From Chryseobacterium indologenes (GTDB taxonomy: Bacteria; Bacteroidota; Bacteroidia; Flavobacteriales; Weeksellaceae), in the NCBI RefSeq assembly GCF_018362995.1, contig NZ_CP074372.1:806001-870000 (forward strand): a DNA stretch of 64,000 nucleotides, written 5' to 3'. Under the pieces are notes generated by a model that was not told where the DNA came from, searched no databases, and saw nothing but the letters and a program-made list of their open reading frames with translations. The translations under genes and the position numbers were made by a program. Below are positions 42,252 through 50,831 of the stretch, in pieces. Within the stretch, counting starts at the first letter, position 1. The number at the start of each line of letters is the position of its first letter.

Positions 42252-42557
42252 TTATTTTATTGTTAGTTCCTCGGCAAGTAAGTCTATTTTTACATCTAAT
42301 GTCATCAACGCTAAGTTTGCTATATCAGCGCAGTTTTCCTTTATTCTTTCAGTATCCTCATTCATTAGAGCGGACTGAAGTTTACCAACATGGTAATACA
42401 ATTCTGAAATCCAAAACTTATTATCTTTCACCTCTAACCATCCACCTGGTCCAGTACGGTCGCCTTTTTGATAATTAGCCTCAAGTTCTTTCTTCATATA
42501 ATTCACGAATTTTTCTGTAACGTGATCATACATTTCATAATCAGGTTTTATTTTCAT
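42252..42557 (-). CDS. MazG-like (DUF550-type) nucleotide pyrophosphohydrolase
   Basis: A 101-residue all-helical protein. YMKKELEANYQKGDR opens it, a PGGWLE motif follows and KENCADIANLALMTLDV matches the E-x3-D metal motif of dATP/dGTP-type MazG proteins. It would hydrolyse NTPs or dNTPs to the monophosphate. The first metal-binding helix (ELYYHVGKLQ) is weaker than usual, so activity is not certain. It overlaps the upstream gene by 4 bp. Confidence 0.65.
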   Translation of the reverse strand: MKIKPDYEMYDHVTEKFVNYMKKELEANYQKGDRTGPGGWLEVKDNKFWISELYYHVGKLQSALMNEDTERIKENCADIANLALMTLDVKIDLLAEELTIK

Positions 42558-42775
42558 GATTCTTTAATTTTAAAACAAACCGCTTTTCCGGTAATATCGT
42601 AAGTCATTCCAAAAGTCATTTCGCATTCGCATTTAATTGTCGTGCATCCTGACTTATTTTTATTGCATCTATCCAAATAAACATCTTCAGAATCTTTATA
42701 AGGTTTTTCGCAATAGGGACATTTAAAATCTATTTTTGCGTAGCTTACATGAACTACAAATCGTTGATGCTTCAT
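42554..42775 (-). CDS. Small zinc-finger-like protein
   Basis: A 73-residue protein with a CPYCEKPY knuckle and later CNKNKSGCTTIKCECEM cysteines, enough for one or two zinc sites. Function unknown. It overlaps the MazG-like gene by 4 bp. A small hairpin GTGCCA/TGGCAC (42790-42809) lies just upstream and may act as an attenuator. Confidence 0.6.
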   Translation of the reverse strand: MKHQRFVVHVSYAKIDFKCPYCEKPYKDSEDVYLDRCNKNKSGCTTIKCECEMTFGMTYDITGKAVCFKIKES

Positions 42776-42813
42776 AATTTTCTTTTAAAGTGCCACCCTA
42801 AGATGGCACGGGA

Positions 42814-43098
42814 TTAATCCATCCACAGAAAAGCTGTGCCTTGTTTAGTGTTTAATAAATAGTCATCCTGAACGAATTCTTCTCCATGGAGTTCTTTTAA
42901 TTCCTCAAGCGTTCCACAATCTTCATAGTCTTCTTTATTGACATAAATATCCTGAACCGAAAAGAAGGGCTCATTAAGATCTCTTGCAGGAGATTCGTCA
43001 CTAACTAATATTGATGCGTTGTTAGATAGTTGTTCTTCTGGAATAGAATTCACAAATTCTTTTAATTCTTTCCAAGTGATTGATTTTGGTTTTTCCAT
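42814..43098 (-). CDS. Early phage protein, unknown
   Basis: A 94-residue acidic protein (MEKPKSITWKELKEFVNSIP) with a VSDESPARDL turn and a FLWMD end, similar in style to small phage proteins that report on packing or regulation. No family recognised. Confidence 0.55.
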   Translation of the reverse strand: MEKPKSITWKELKEFVNSIPEEQLSNNASILVSDESPARDLNEPFFSVQDIYVNKEDYEDCGTLEELKELHGEEFVQDDYLLNTKQGTAFLWMD

Positions 43099-43105
43099 TG
43101 CTTTA

Positions 43106-43393
43106 TTATTTATTGGTTAAAGTTGCTTTTCGTTCTTTTTGTAATTTCAGAATCCTGACTATTTCTTCTTGAGGATCTTTTTCAAGTCTGCGAAGAATCC
43201 AATTATAATTTTCAATATCTTCCATTTTATCCTCAATAAAGTCTTCTAATAATGACTCAAAAAATAGTTTTAGGTTTATAGATACCGGCCCGGCAGAATA
43301 CAGATATACACCATGCTCATTTTGAATGAAAGTATCTGGTTCATGCCCATCCATCCATTCCTCCACGTACTTTTTAATTTCGTCTGTTGTCAT
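43106..43393 (-). CDS. Early phage protein, unknown
   Basis: A 95-residue mainly helical protein (MTTDEIKKYVEEWMDGHEPD). No domain recognised; 7 bp before the gene at 42814-43098. Confidence 0.55.
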   Translation of the reverse strand: MTTDEIKKYVEEWMDGHEPDTFIQNEHGVYLYSAGPVSINLKLFFESLLEDFIEDKMEDIENYNWILRRLEKDPQEEIVRILKLQKERKATLTNK

Positions 43394-43404
43394 ATGTTAC
43401 TATT

Positions 43405-43539
43405 TTAAAGTTGCCCATCATTTCGGATTCCTATTAACGGGAAAACTCCGTTTTTATAAGTGTCTTTCGCTGACAATTGGACGTTTAGATTATACGGCAG
43501 ATAAGCTGAGTAAATTTTTAATAGTTCGTCTTTATTCAT
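43405..43539 (-). CDS. Short LYSAYLPYGL-type phage protein
   Basis: A 44-residue product from ATG 43539, 2 bp after the upstream stop; an in-frame start at 43602 would overlap that gene by 61 bp. It begins MNKDELLKIYSAYLPYNLNV, a motif I associate with longer small proteins of Bacteroidota phages, so this copy may be shortened. Function unknown. Confidence 0.5.
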   Translation of the reverse strand: MNKDELLKIYSAYLPYNLNVQLSAKDTYKNGVFPLIGIRNDGQL

Positions 43540-43541
43540 TG

Positions 43542-43727
43542 TTATTGTATTTTTACTTTTTTGTAAAAAGAACGAATCAAAGCTATTTGCTTTTCTGCCC
43601 AATCCGAATATTCCTGATCTGAACCTTCAGAGCAACTTCTAATTTGCTCTTCCCCTGCTAAAATAGCATTCAACTCATCTTTAGTGATGTTAAAACATTT
43701 ATACTTCTTTTCTTTTTTATCTTTCAT
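43542..43727 (-). CDS. Small early protein, unknown
   Basis: A 61-residue protein with a Lys-rich start (MKDKKEKKYKCFNITKDELN) and a helical end (WAEKQIALIRSFYKKVK). Not recognised; packed in the operon. Confidence 0.5.
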   Translation of the reverse strand: MKDKKEKKYKCFNITKDELNAILAGEEQIRSCSEGSDQEYSDWAEKQIALIRSFYKKVKIQ

Positions 43728-43776
43728 TGTTTTGTTTTTTAATGGTTAATCTCCCGGGTTAGTTCTTCTAGTTCTT

Positions 43777-44757
43777 TCATTCGCAAATATTATAAACTGA
43801 TTTACATCTAAACTGAGGTTCATCCTTAAACAAATCTCCAGTCGCCTTTCTATCCTTTATATACCTTATCACATCTTCAAATGTTGCATAAGTTTTTCCT
43901 TCTTTTGTTTTTTTTGAATGGTATCTTTTAGGAATCTTATCTGGCGGGAAAAATGATGAATCAGCTTGCTTTTCAGCGTAGATAATTCTTTCAACTGTTG
44001 ATGGCGAATTTTCAACCATAATAGAAATTTCGTCTATTTTTTCCATCACGCACGGATCACAACCAACACGAGAATAACCACGATAATATCTTGGATTTAT
44101 ATCATAACCTCTGTTTAGAGAATAATATATTACTTCATCTGCTGTAGCGTAAAAGTGAGGTCTTATAACTGAATCATCATACTTTTTACACCATTCAAAA
44201 ACATCCTTTTTCCTATATGTAAAATATTTAGCATCTTCCTTTCCTGTAGCTAGCCTTTTTAAAGCATGTTCATATTTTTTTCTTTGCGACAATGTTGGAT
44301 TTTCCAGCAATTCATAATCACTTACTATCATTGAATTCGTCAAATAAGGCTCAAAATAATGTTTAAAATATCTACAATTAGGTTGCATTTTTGAACGTCT
44401 TGCTGATTCATCTGCTCTAATTCCATCAATTAGAATTATATGATCTTCTATTGATAATACATAATCTATCATCGGTTTAACTTTTAATTCCTCAGTACAG
44501 AACCGGGCTTTTGTTGATGGAAATCGACCTTTCTTAATTGCTAAGTCAATCATTCCATCGTACTTATTTGATGAAAGAATCTTAAAATTTACACCTGATT
44601 TTTGAACCAAATAATTAATATGCACATAAGTCTCATCAGCTTCCCATTTAACATCACAGAAGCACGCTGTCAGACTTTTTAATCCAAATTTTTCAATCGC
44701 CCAAAGTAATGCAGCCTGTGAATCTTTTCCTCCAGATGTTGGCACTAAAACTTTCAT
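43777..44757 (-). CDS. PAPS reductase-family PP-loop protein (second copy)
   Basis: A 326-residue protein with the standard PP-loop SGGKDS at residues 8-13, ARFCTEELKVKP near residue 84, IDGIRADESARRSK near 110 and a later GCDPCVM cysteine pair. These are features of phage PAPS reductase-like enzymes that may activate sulfur or adenylate groups for nucleic-acid modification. It shares only the PP-loop theme with the protein at 8833-9534. It is in the early operon, so it is made before packaging. Confidence 0.8.
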   Translation of the reverse strand: MKVLVPTSGGKDSQAALLWAIEKFGLKSLTACFCDVKWEADETYVHINYLVQKSGVNFKILSSNKYDGMIDLAIKKGRFPSTKARFCTEELKVKPMIDYVLSIEDHIILIDGIRADESARRSKMQPNCRYFKHYFEPYLTNSMIVSDYELLENPTLSQRKKYEHALKRLATGKEDAKYFTYRKKDVFEWCKKYDDSVIRPHFYATADEVIYYSLNRGYDINPRYYRGYSRVGCDPCVMEKIDEISIMVENSPSTVERIIYAEKQADSSFFPPDKIPKRYHSKKTKEGKTYATFEDVIRYIKDRKATGDLFKDEPQFRCKSVYNICE

Positions 44758-45041
44758 TTGATTATATTTTCGGGATTAATTATTGAGTCTTTTTCTACTG
44801 AATATTCAACCCAGGAGCCTACCCCGTATTTAGACCCATTAGGGTATTTTCTCTCAGATTTCACTTTTGCATTCTGCGAGATTCTCTTCTGCTGTTCCTC
44901 CTGGACTAAATTGCAGGCTTCATACGTAAAAATGATTAAATCTTCTACTGGAATACTGTATGTTAAAACTTCCCAACTTTCAATTCCTTTACTCTTTGCG
45001 TATCGATCAAAGATCTCTTGCTTCTCTTGGTGGGTACTCAT
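44754..45041 (-). CDS. Early phage protein, unknown
   Basis: A 95-residue protein (MSTHQEKQEIFDRYAKSKGI) overlapping the PAPS reductase start by 4 bp, which suggests coupling and perhaps partnership. No domain recognised. Confidence 0.55.
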   Translation of the reverse strand: MSTHQEKQEIFDRYAKSKGIESWEVLTYSIPVEDLIIFTYEACNLVQEEQQKRISQNAKVKSERKYPNGSKYGVGSWVEYSVEKDSIINPENIIK

Positions 45042-45043
45042 GG

Positions 45044-45355
45044 CTAGTTTTCTTTAAGTTCAAGCCAAACATCATCATCAGAACATCCAGGGCTAAAATT
45101 TTCTAACTGTTCCCAATATGTCAATTCTGAACCTTCTGAATTCACTACCTGAATCCCATTTGGGATGTCATCCATTGAAATTCCACGGAACTTTTTACCA
45201 TTGTAAGCTGTCAATGTTCCGTACATATCCCAAAATTCTACTCCTAATTTTCCAGCTTTTCGCATTGCTGAAAACACTGATCTTGCAGCTTTCTTTTGCT
45301 CAGTATTTAAACCATACTTTTCGAGCATTTCTTCTGAATTATATTCTATTGCCAT
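45044..45355 (-). CDS. Early phage protein, unknown
   Basis: A 103-residue protein from the ATG at 45355 (MAIEYNSEEMLEKYGLNTEQ). The frame stays open to 45421, so a longer form is possible. It contains LTAYNGKKFRGISMDDIPNG. Not recognised. Confidence 0.5.
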   Translation of the reverse strand: MAIEYNSEEMLEKYGLNTEQKKAARSVFSAMRKAGKLGVEFWDMYGTLTAYNGKKFRGISMDDIPNGIQVVNSEGSELTYWEQLENFSPGCSDDDVWLELKEN

Positions 45356-45469
45356 TGTTATATTTTTTAAATTTGACATAAGACGGGTGCGTTCGCTGTT
45401 TTTTACGAACTGTTTTTGCACTGAAAATTTTTGTTGTTTTTCCCGGAAAGAATCGGTCCGGGGTTCCGT

Positions 45470-45880
45470 TTATTTTAGTAGCTCCGGATTGGAGTGAATG
45501 TTGCCGATAATGGTCATACCACTGGCCCTATCCCATGAAGGATATTGTATATTTGGACTCACCCTTGTGCAGTCTAGACTAAACTGGCAAGAATTTTTAA
45601 ACCATACAACTTCATATCGTGACCAAAACGTTCCGTCTCCTTCATGTAGAATATCCCCCTCGTATATCTCTACTCCGTTTTTGTCCTTCAGTCCGGTGTA
45701 CTGAGTCACTACAAATCTTCCTCTTTGAGGTTCTCCATTATGACATTGATCGCCTACATATTCTAAACAATTAGGTATAACTTCCCATCTTGTTTCTCCA
45801 TAATCTTTAAAAACTATTTCTCCTTGAGGGACAAAGGTTTTCTTTTCATTATCCCATGCTCTGAACTTTATTTCTCTCAT
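45470..45880 (-). CDS. YopX family protein
   Basis: A 136-residue protein with the YopX hallmarks MREIKFRAWDNEKKTF, QYTGLKDKNGVEIYEGDIL, YEVVWF and IIGNIHSNPELL. YopX proteins are frequent in phages of Firmicutes and Bacteroidota; the function is unknown. It overlaps the next upstream gene by 4 bp. Confidence 0.9.
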   Translation of the reverse strand: MREIKFRAWDNEKKTFVPQGEIVFKDYGETRWEVIPNCLEYVGDQCHNGEPQRGRFVVTQYTGLKDKNGVEIYEGDILHEGDGTFWSRYEVVWFKNSCQFSLDCTRVSPNIQYPSWDRASGMTIIGNIHSNPELLK

Positions 45881-46176
45881 GATTCTGTTTTTAGATTGGT
45901 TAGTAAATCTTCGGCTTTATCATTTAGCCAATCTGGTACTGTATGACCACAGGTGTGGCAACCTACAAGTTGTAGTAGAACCTCCTTCATCTCATCCTCA
46001 TAGTCTGGAACTTCCCTAAACCAATAATTCGGAAATAGATCATTTGCTTTGTCGTTATGTTCAAAATGTTCTCTGAATTTATTATAAAAAACCTCTCCTA
46101 AATTTGAATCATATGTTCCTGGCTTCTCCGGCAGTCGATCCGATACGGATACTTTAATGTATTTAACTTTTGTCAT
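45877..46176 (-). CDS. DUF551-like protein
   Basis: A 99-residue protein with IKVSVSDRLPEKPGTYDSNL and WFREVPDYED, the style of DUF551-type phage proteins, which have W..S..LP..G.Y and W..lP. It also has a CHTCGH knuckle. Function unknown. Confidence 0.65.
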   Translation of the reverse strand: MTKVKYIKVSVSDRLPEKPGTYDSNLGEVFYNKFREHFEHNDKANDLFPNYWFREVPDYEDEMKEVLLQLVGCHTCGHTVPDWLNDKAEDLLTNLKTES

Positions 46177-46185
46177 GATTTTGAT

Positions 46186-46590
46186 TTAATTTTTAATATT
46201 TATAATCCATCTATTAAGACAGTCTGTTTGATTATATACCTGAACTTGATGGACTAAGTTTGTAGTCTCATTGAATGTTAATAAATAGAAGTTTGAACCA
46301 GAGGTGCTTATCAATTCTATGTAGATAAAGTTTGTGCTGTAACCATCACCACCCATGCAAAGCACTTTTAAACTATACCCTTCAGGAAGAGGCAATCCAG
46401 CTTTAACCTTTAAGCATAAATCAATTATTGTCTGATCAGCTGAATTTAAGATTACACCGCCTTCTTTTACCGTCCCTGTTGCAAAATTTACAGTGATCTG
46501 AAATTGAGAATTTCTTTGATCGCATTCCATATCGCTGGAACATGAAAAGAGGGTAAATAATAAAATAAGACTAACGATTATTGATTTCAT
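46186..46590 (-). CDS. Phage-encoded lipoprotein
   Basis: A 134-residue protein with a lipoprotein signal (MKSIIVSLILLFTLFSCSSD; lipid Cys at residue 17) and a small beta-rich domain with several Cys. A lipoprotein inside an early operon is unusual; superinfection exclusion by surface change is possible, but nothing in the sequence proves it. Confidence 0.65.
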   Translation of the reverse strand: MKSIIVSLILLFTLFSCSSDMECDQRNSQFQITVNFATGTVKEGGVILNSADQTIIDLCLKVKAGLPLPEGYSLKVLCMGGDGYSTNFIYIELISTSGSNFYLLTFNETTNLVHQVQVYNQTDCLNRWIINIKN

Positions 46591-46644
46591 GATTGTTTGT
46601 TTTTAGGTTTGTATTTTATCTTTTTGTAGGGGTATTGGGTTTTT

Positions 46645-47625
46645 TCATCCCTGTTTTTCTGGTAAATCCTTATCAGACTTTGCAATTCTGGTTTCATTTT
46701 TCTTAATTTCTTTTTTTATCCAAGAGTAGACCAGATCATTTTTTACTAGAGTAGTGGCCATTGCCTGCAGGCGATCAAAAGCAAATTTTACTTCTTGATG
46801 CAGAAACTCTTTTGGATCTCGGAAGTATTCTGACAGATGTTTTATTTCAAACTGATTAAACATTGCAGATTTTGTTTTCATGCGTTCAGTCTGCAGGATT
46901 AAAAACATTTTCTTCTTTATCACAATTTTTTGGGCAATTGGGTCCGAAATAAATTTTCTTAATCCTCCCTTCTTTAAAACCATTTCATAGAATAAAAAAG
47001 CGTGATCACAAGGCTTATTCTCTTTTGCGGAATGGATTAATGCTTCTAAGTTCTTCTTCTTCTCTGCTTTGGCTTCTTCTGGAGTTCTTTCTGTTTCCGG
47101 ATTGATCAGCCTTTTCAATTTTTGCATTCCCAAAGTATGCTGCTGACTCTCACATTTGAAATCTTGGTATGCCATCAGAATTTTACCAGCCTGTGCAGTT
47201 TTCAAATTTGGGTAAAGTTCAATAGTGTTACCGAGAAAGTCCTTCAATTCACCACGTGATGCCATCCTGTACGCTTCAAGAATTTCTTCACCGGTTAAAT
47301 GATATGGGAAGGTTCTCAGATATGCTCCGAATTCCGAAATTGCCACCTCAGTAGGGTTTAATCCGTTTTCATATACAATTCCTTCAAGCTTTGGAAAACT
47401 CATCTGAAATGCAGCAATAAGCTTTCTACTGATCTTCTCTCGTTCCGCCATTCCAAAAACTTTGTCTTTGACTGATGGATATAAAACCTCTTTCTTGACA
47501 ATGTCAGGTAGCTTCGAAATAACGGATTTCTCCATTAAGCAGTTGGGTTGTCCCATCAACCTTATTTCCACCTGATCGGATGTTGCTAGGTCCGTTGTTT
47601 GAGTTAAAATTATTTGATTGTCCAT
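46645..47625 (-). CDS. Early protein next to the replication gene, unknown
   Basis: A 326-residue largely helical protein (KKEVLYPSVKDKVFGMAERE; FGAYLRTFPYHLTGEEILEA). It has no Walker motifs, so it is not an ordinary DnaC-like loader. It overlaps the DUF6291 gene by 122 bp, and later starts (47556, 47535) would reduce but not remove the overlap. Position suggests a role in replication. Confidence 0.6.
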   Translation of the reverse strand: MDNQIILTQTTDLATSDQVEIRLMGQPNCLMEKSVISKLPDIVKKEVLYPSVKDKVFGMAEREKISRKLIAAFQMSFPKLEGIVYENGLNPTEVAISEFGAYLRTFPYHLTGEEILEAYRMASRGELKDFLGNTIELYPNLKTAQAGKILMAYQDFKCESQQHTLGMQKLKRLINPETERTPEEAKAEKKKNLEALIHSAKENKPCDHAFLFYEMVLKKGGLRKFISDPIAQKIVIKKKMFLILQTERMKTKSAMFNQFEIKHLSEYFRDPKEFLHQEVKFAFDRLQAMATTLVKNDLVYSWIKKEIKKNETRIAKSDKDLPEKQG

Positions 47626-48313
47626 TGCTTGAATCTTTATTGTTGTAATTGCCCTCGAGGATTTTTACAAAGTTTGCCGGTTTTAAAATCCAGTCGAAAT
47701 CTGCAGCCCATGTATTTCTATTTTCGCCTGCAAGAAAATTTGACTTTCCGGCAATTTCAATTACCTCTTTTACTTTTTCTAATCCGTAATCACTTATTCT
47801 TGCTTTTATTGTCGATTTTCTTGCTTTACTTACGACTTGAACCTTTGGGAGTCTTGAACAGCTTTCATGAAAGTATTCAACTACATCTTTTTCAGTGTTC
47901 TCTTCACCCTTAATTTCTTCTGGAAATAAATCTTCTTGGTTTGGGGGCAAGTGGGGAGTACTTTTACTTTCTTCTTTTACTTTATCTTTTACTTTTACTT
48001 TCTCTTTAGGTTCTTGTTTGGTTATGCTTTGGTTATCGTTTGGTTTTGGTTTGGTTTCTTCTAGGTTATTGTTTGGTTTTTCTTTTGGCGGTCTTCCGCC
48101 GCTTTTACCATTAATAAACTTCTGATTATTAGCGTCTATTTGAGGTTTTATCAAAGTAAATATAGCTCGGGCTACGGGCTTTAGATTTTCAGTTGTTACT
48201 CCGTTTAAGCCATACTCCATTATGGCTGTAAGCACTTCTCCCTGAATATCTCTCGGCAAATCTTTGATGCCTTCATAGAAGCTTCGGTAAAAAACAAATC
48301 CGTCTCTTTCCAT
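47504..48313 (-). CDS. DUF6291 replication-organiser-like protein
   Basis: A 269-residue protein. The N-terminus (GFVFYRSFYEGIKDLPRDIQ; AIMEYGLNGV) is DUF6291-like; a Lys/Glu/Pro-rich linker spans residues 75-135; a C-terminal domain with WAADFDWILKPANFVKILEG resembles the end of phage replication proteins, followed by an Asn/Ser-rich tail. Such proteins are thought to bind the phage origin and recruit helicase. The low-complexity linker region could be the origin itself, as in lambda O; this is speculative. Confidence 0.7.
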   Translation of the reverse strand: MERDGFVFYRSFYEGIKDLPRDIQGEVLTAIMEYGLNGVTTENLKPVARAIFTLIKPQIDANNQKFINGKSGGRPPKEKPNNNLEETKPKPNDNQSITKQEPKEKVKVKDKVKEESKSTPHLPPNQEDLFPEEIKGEENTEKDVVEYFHESCSRLPKVQVVSKARKSTIKARISDYGLEKVKEVIEIAGKSNFLAGENRNTWAADFDWILKPANFVKILEGNYNNKDSSNGQSNNFNSNNGPSNIRSGGNKVDGTTQLLNGEIRYFEAT

Positions 48314-48456
48314 TCTTCTATAACTTATAAATTCAATTCAATTTTTACCAGGCACGGTAAGCCTGTAGGGTATTATCCGGACTTTTACAACATTCATTCA
48401 ATTTTGCCGGATTAAGTGTCGTTCACTCCATACTTAAACATCACTTCTTTGTATGG

Positions 48457-49275
48457 CTATACTATTTCAGTAAAAAGATTTACTCCTTGTTCGTCTAGTT
48501 CTGTTTTTGCAAATCCGTATTTATCAATGTCTTTTTTTCTTTGAATTGTTTTTTCTAGCCACCCTTTAGCCTTTGGAAAGAATTCCTTGTCAATTTCAAA
48601 TCCGAAAGCTTTACGGTTTAATTCAATTGCTGCAACTAGGCTACTTCCACTACCAGCACATGGGTCTATTACAACTTCATTTTCATCAGTGAATAATTCA
48701 ATTAGTCTTTTTAACAGTCCAACAGGCTTTTGAGTAGGGTGTAATTTGGGATAATTGTTTATATCTTCATCTGCAACCCATTCAATGCAATTCATTACCA
48801 TTTTACCTTTATTGTTGAATTTTGGCAGCTTGTCACGGTATAGTAGAAGGCCATATTCGCAATTGCCGACAATCTTCATATTTGCCTTTAAAACCTGAGC
48901 AGAAAACTTCTTTCTAAATACTAAAGGAATATGATTTTTTAACCCATAGCGTTTGGCTAGTTCAATCACTTCAAATAATTGATGGAATGCACAGAATATT
49001 ATCATTGCTGGCGCAGTTCCTTTTTCTTTCGGCTCAGGCTTGAGCATTTTCGAGCAGAAGTGCATGAATTCTGCAGGTTTAAAATTTTCATCTGTTTTAA
49101 AAAAGCTTGTTCCAGCAAGCGCGCTTTCTCCATTCTTATTATCACCGTCAATGTACCATGCTGGATTAGATGCAAAAGCCTTGTTTCCCAAATTATACGG
49201 TAAGTCAGCAATAATTAATTGTGCCTTAGGCAAGTGATACTGCTTGTAATTTTGATGATGATCTCTGTAAATCAT
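48457..49275 (-). CDS. Orphan DNA N6/N4 methyltransferase
   Basis: A 272-residue protein with catalytic DLPY (residues 24-27, variant of DPPY), HPTQKPVGLLKRLIELFTDE and the SAM-binding DPCAGSGS loop near the C-terminus. This is the beta-type order (catalytic motif first). There is no matching endonuclease nearby, so it probably protects phage DNA or controls genes. The 143 bp before the DUF6291 gene hold no clear gene, only a possible 19-codon frame. Confidence 0.85.
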   Translation of the reverse strand: MIYRDHHQNYKQYHLPKAQLIIADLPYNLGNKAFASNPAWYIDGDNKNGESALAGTSFFKTDENFKPAEFMHFCSKMLKPEPKEKGTAPAMIIFCAFHQLFEVIELAKRYGLKNHIPLVFRKKFSAQVLKANMKIVGNCEYGLLLYRDKLPKFNNKGKMVMNCIEWVADEDINNYPKLHPTQKPVGLLKRLIELFTDENEVVIDPCAGSGSSLVAAIELNRKAFGFEIDKEFFPKAKGWLEKTIQRKKDIDKYGFAKTELDEQGVNLFTEIV

Positions 49276-49279
49276 ACAT

Positions 49280-49591
49280 TTAATTTTTTATAATTTCATA
49301 AACTAGAGGAATAACTGTAACTATTGAGACATTTAGCCTTTTAGACTCGTCTTTAAAAATCCCTTTATGTGGTCTTGTGGTAACAACTTCAGTAATTGAC
49401 ATTAATTGAAAATTATAAGTATTAATAGTATTGCCAATTTCTGGGACTTGATCATTAGTATGTACAATTGAATGAGTATTATCCGGATATTTGAATAATC
49501 CTTGGAATGATTGCTTTCTTATTATATTCTGCTTCTGTTGAATATCAATTTCGGTAAAGCCTTGTATTTTTACTGCTGTGCTTGTTTCCAT
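49280..49591 (-). CDS. Early phage protein, unknown
   Basis: A 103-residue protein (METSTAVKIQGFTEIDIQQK). Mixed alpha/beta, not recognised; 4 bp before the methyltransferase gene. Confidence 0.55.
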   Translation of the reverse strand: METSTAVKIQGFTEIDIQQKQNIIRKQSFQGLFKYPDNTHSIVHTNDQVPEIGNTINTYNFQLMSITEVVTTRPHKGIFKDESKRLNVSIVTVIPLVYEIIKN

Positions 49592-49615
49592 AATTTTATA
49601 TTGTTTTTATTGAGT

Positions 49616-49927
49616 TTAAATTTCTTCAATTATGCATTTTTGAAGATTTTCAGAATCATTCTTTTCGGAGAATGTTTTGTTTATGAAGTCCAATTCTTCT
49701 TGGAAAACAAATGGAGAGCGCAATTTCAAAAACCGATGCCATTTACCATTTACGAAAGCATATCGATGAAAATCCAGATACATAAAGTCAGTTTGTCTGT
49801 TGTGGAATTGCTCCATTGCTTTGTAAGAATTGAATTCTTTGGTTTTTAATTCGCTTCCGCCTTCGTAGTACTCTAACTTGAAATTCGTTGCATTTTCAAT
49901 GTTTATTCGTTTTTTGAACTTCTTCAT
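49616..49927 (-). CDS. Early phage protein, unknown
   Basis: A 103-residue protein with a basic start (MKKFKKRINIENATNFKLEY) and a FVNGKWHRFLKLRSPFVF segment. Not recognised. It overlaps the HNH-type gene by 32 bp. Confidence 0.55.
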   Translation of the reverse strand: MKKFKKRINIENATNFKLEYYEGGSELKTKEFNSYKAMEQFHNRQTDFMYLDFHRYAFVNGKWHRFLKLRSPFVFQEELDFINKTFSEKNDSENLQKCIIEEI

Positions 49928-50384
49928 ATTGGAGTCTATTTGATGAATATCCCATTTCCTTGGCCCAACTTGGATTTTCTTCGATTTGACGATGCCCGTC
50001 CCGGGAAACCGCCAACCAAAAGCGAGTATCGAGTAGGAGAGTAATATTATTTATACGTGCCCACTGATCTGCGAATCCAACTCTTCCAATTTTGTGATGA
50101 ACATCAGTTGTTTCTTGACCGGTTACAGGACATATTTTGTTTTCCGGCTTACTCATGAACTGAATTTTCGCAACCGTGTATTTAGCATTCTCTACAGCTC
50201 TTTTCTTTGACACCTTTGGAAGAGGCTTTCTGATTTTAACTTCTTTGGGCTTTTTTTCAGAATTAACCTGAGTTCGATATGTTTTATAGTGTGTCTGGCA
50301 TCTTTTTGCAATCAGGGGCCGGTATGGAGCATCTTGTGGACAGTCGATACATTTGCCGGTTTTAATTTTTATTGTACTATTCAT
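49896..50384 (-). CDS. HNH-like nuclease with zinc-binding N-terminus
   Basis: A 162-residue protein. The N-terminus has CIDCPQDAPYRPLIAKRCQT (possible zinc site); after a Lys-rich stretch a domain carries CPVTGQETTDVHHKIGRVGF and VSRDGHRQIE. The DVHH and GH elements fit an HNH/NinG-type nuclease. It lies directly after the recombination genes in the operon, so processing of recombination intermediates is likely. Confidence 0.65.
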   Translation of the reverse strand: MNSTIKIKTGKCIDCPQDAPYRPLIAKRCQTHYKTYRTQVNSEKKPKEVKIRKPLPKVSKKRAVENAKYTVAKIQFMSKPENKICPVTGQETTDVHHKIGRVGFADQWARINNITLLLDTRFWLAVSRDGHRQIEENPSWAKEMGYSSNRLQYEEVQKTNKH

Positions 50385-50583
50385 GGCGAATTTTGGAGGT
50401 TATAATTTTGTTATGTTTTTTGAGATCTTCTTTAAGAACTTTTAGGATGAGCTTGTTTTCCTGTATTACTTCACAGGTCAAATTGAAACATCTCTTCTTT
50501 CCGTTGGCTTTGTGCTTATTGGCAGTCTCTTGCAGCCAGTCAATATGCCCACGGACTTCTCTTATTCTTTGGTGTAGGTTCAT
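50377..50583 (-). CDS. Small helical early protein
   Basis: A 68-residue, strongly helical basic protein (MNLHQRIREVRGHIDWLQET) overlapping the HNH gene by 8 bp. Unknown function. Confidence 0.55.
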   Translation of the reverse strand: MNLHQRIREVRGHIDWLQETANKHKANGKKRCFNLTCEVIQENKLILKVLKEDLKKHNKIITSKIRHE

Positions 50584-50585
50584 GG

Positions 50586-50831
50586 TTAAATTATTTCTAT
50601 GTGTTTACTAGGATTCGGAAGTGACAGGTAATAATCCATGTCGTAAGTAAAATTCTTTCGTGTGCTTTCCATTTCGGATTTCGTAAGCTGTCTGTGAGTT
50701 ACTTCTAAATACCAGAGCCAGAATCGGTGATGATCTTCTTTGTCGTAGACCTTTGGGATGAAGTTGTCCCTGTAAAACTTGTCTGCTTGTTCTCTGAACT
50801 CGCTTTTATCCTTGATTTCTTTGGTTGACAT
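50586..50831 (-). CDS. Early phage protein, unknown
   Basis: An 81-residue acidic helical protein (MSTKEIKDKSEFREQADKFY). Its first 127 bp are shared with the 3' end of the YqaJ gene in another frame. Unknown function. Confidence 0.6.
   Translation of the reverse strand: MSTKEIKDKSEFREQADKFYRDNFIPKVYDKEDHHRFWLWYLEVTHRQLTKSEMESTRKNFTYDMDYYLSLPNPSKHIEII

Noticed and set aside
43739..43780. 13-codon minus-strand frame overlapping the PAPS reductase stop as ATGA
   Set aside because: Too short and without any recognisable content; the overlap alone is weak evidence.
46645..47625. DnaC-like helicase loader
   Set aside because: The position fits, but there is no Walker A or B motif in the protein, so the name was not used.
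48314..48456. 19-codon minus-strand frame between methyltransferase and DUF6291 genes
   Set aside because: No coupling to neighbours and no similarity I can recall; treated as noncoding.
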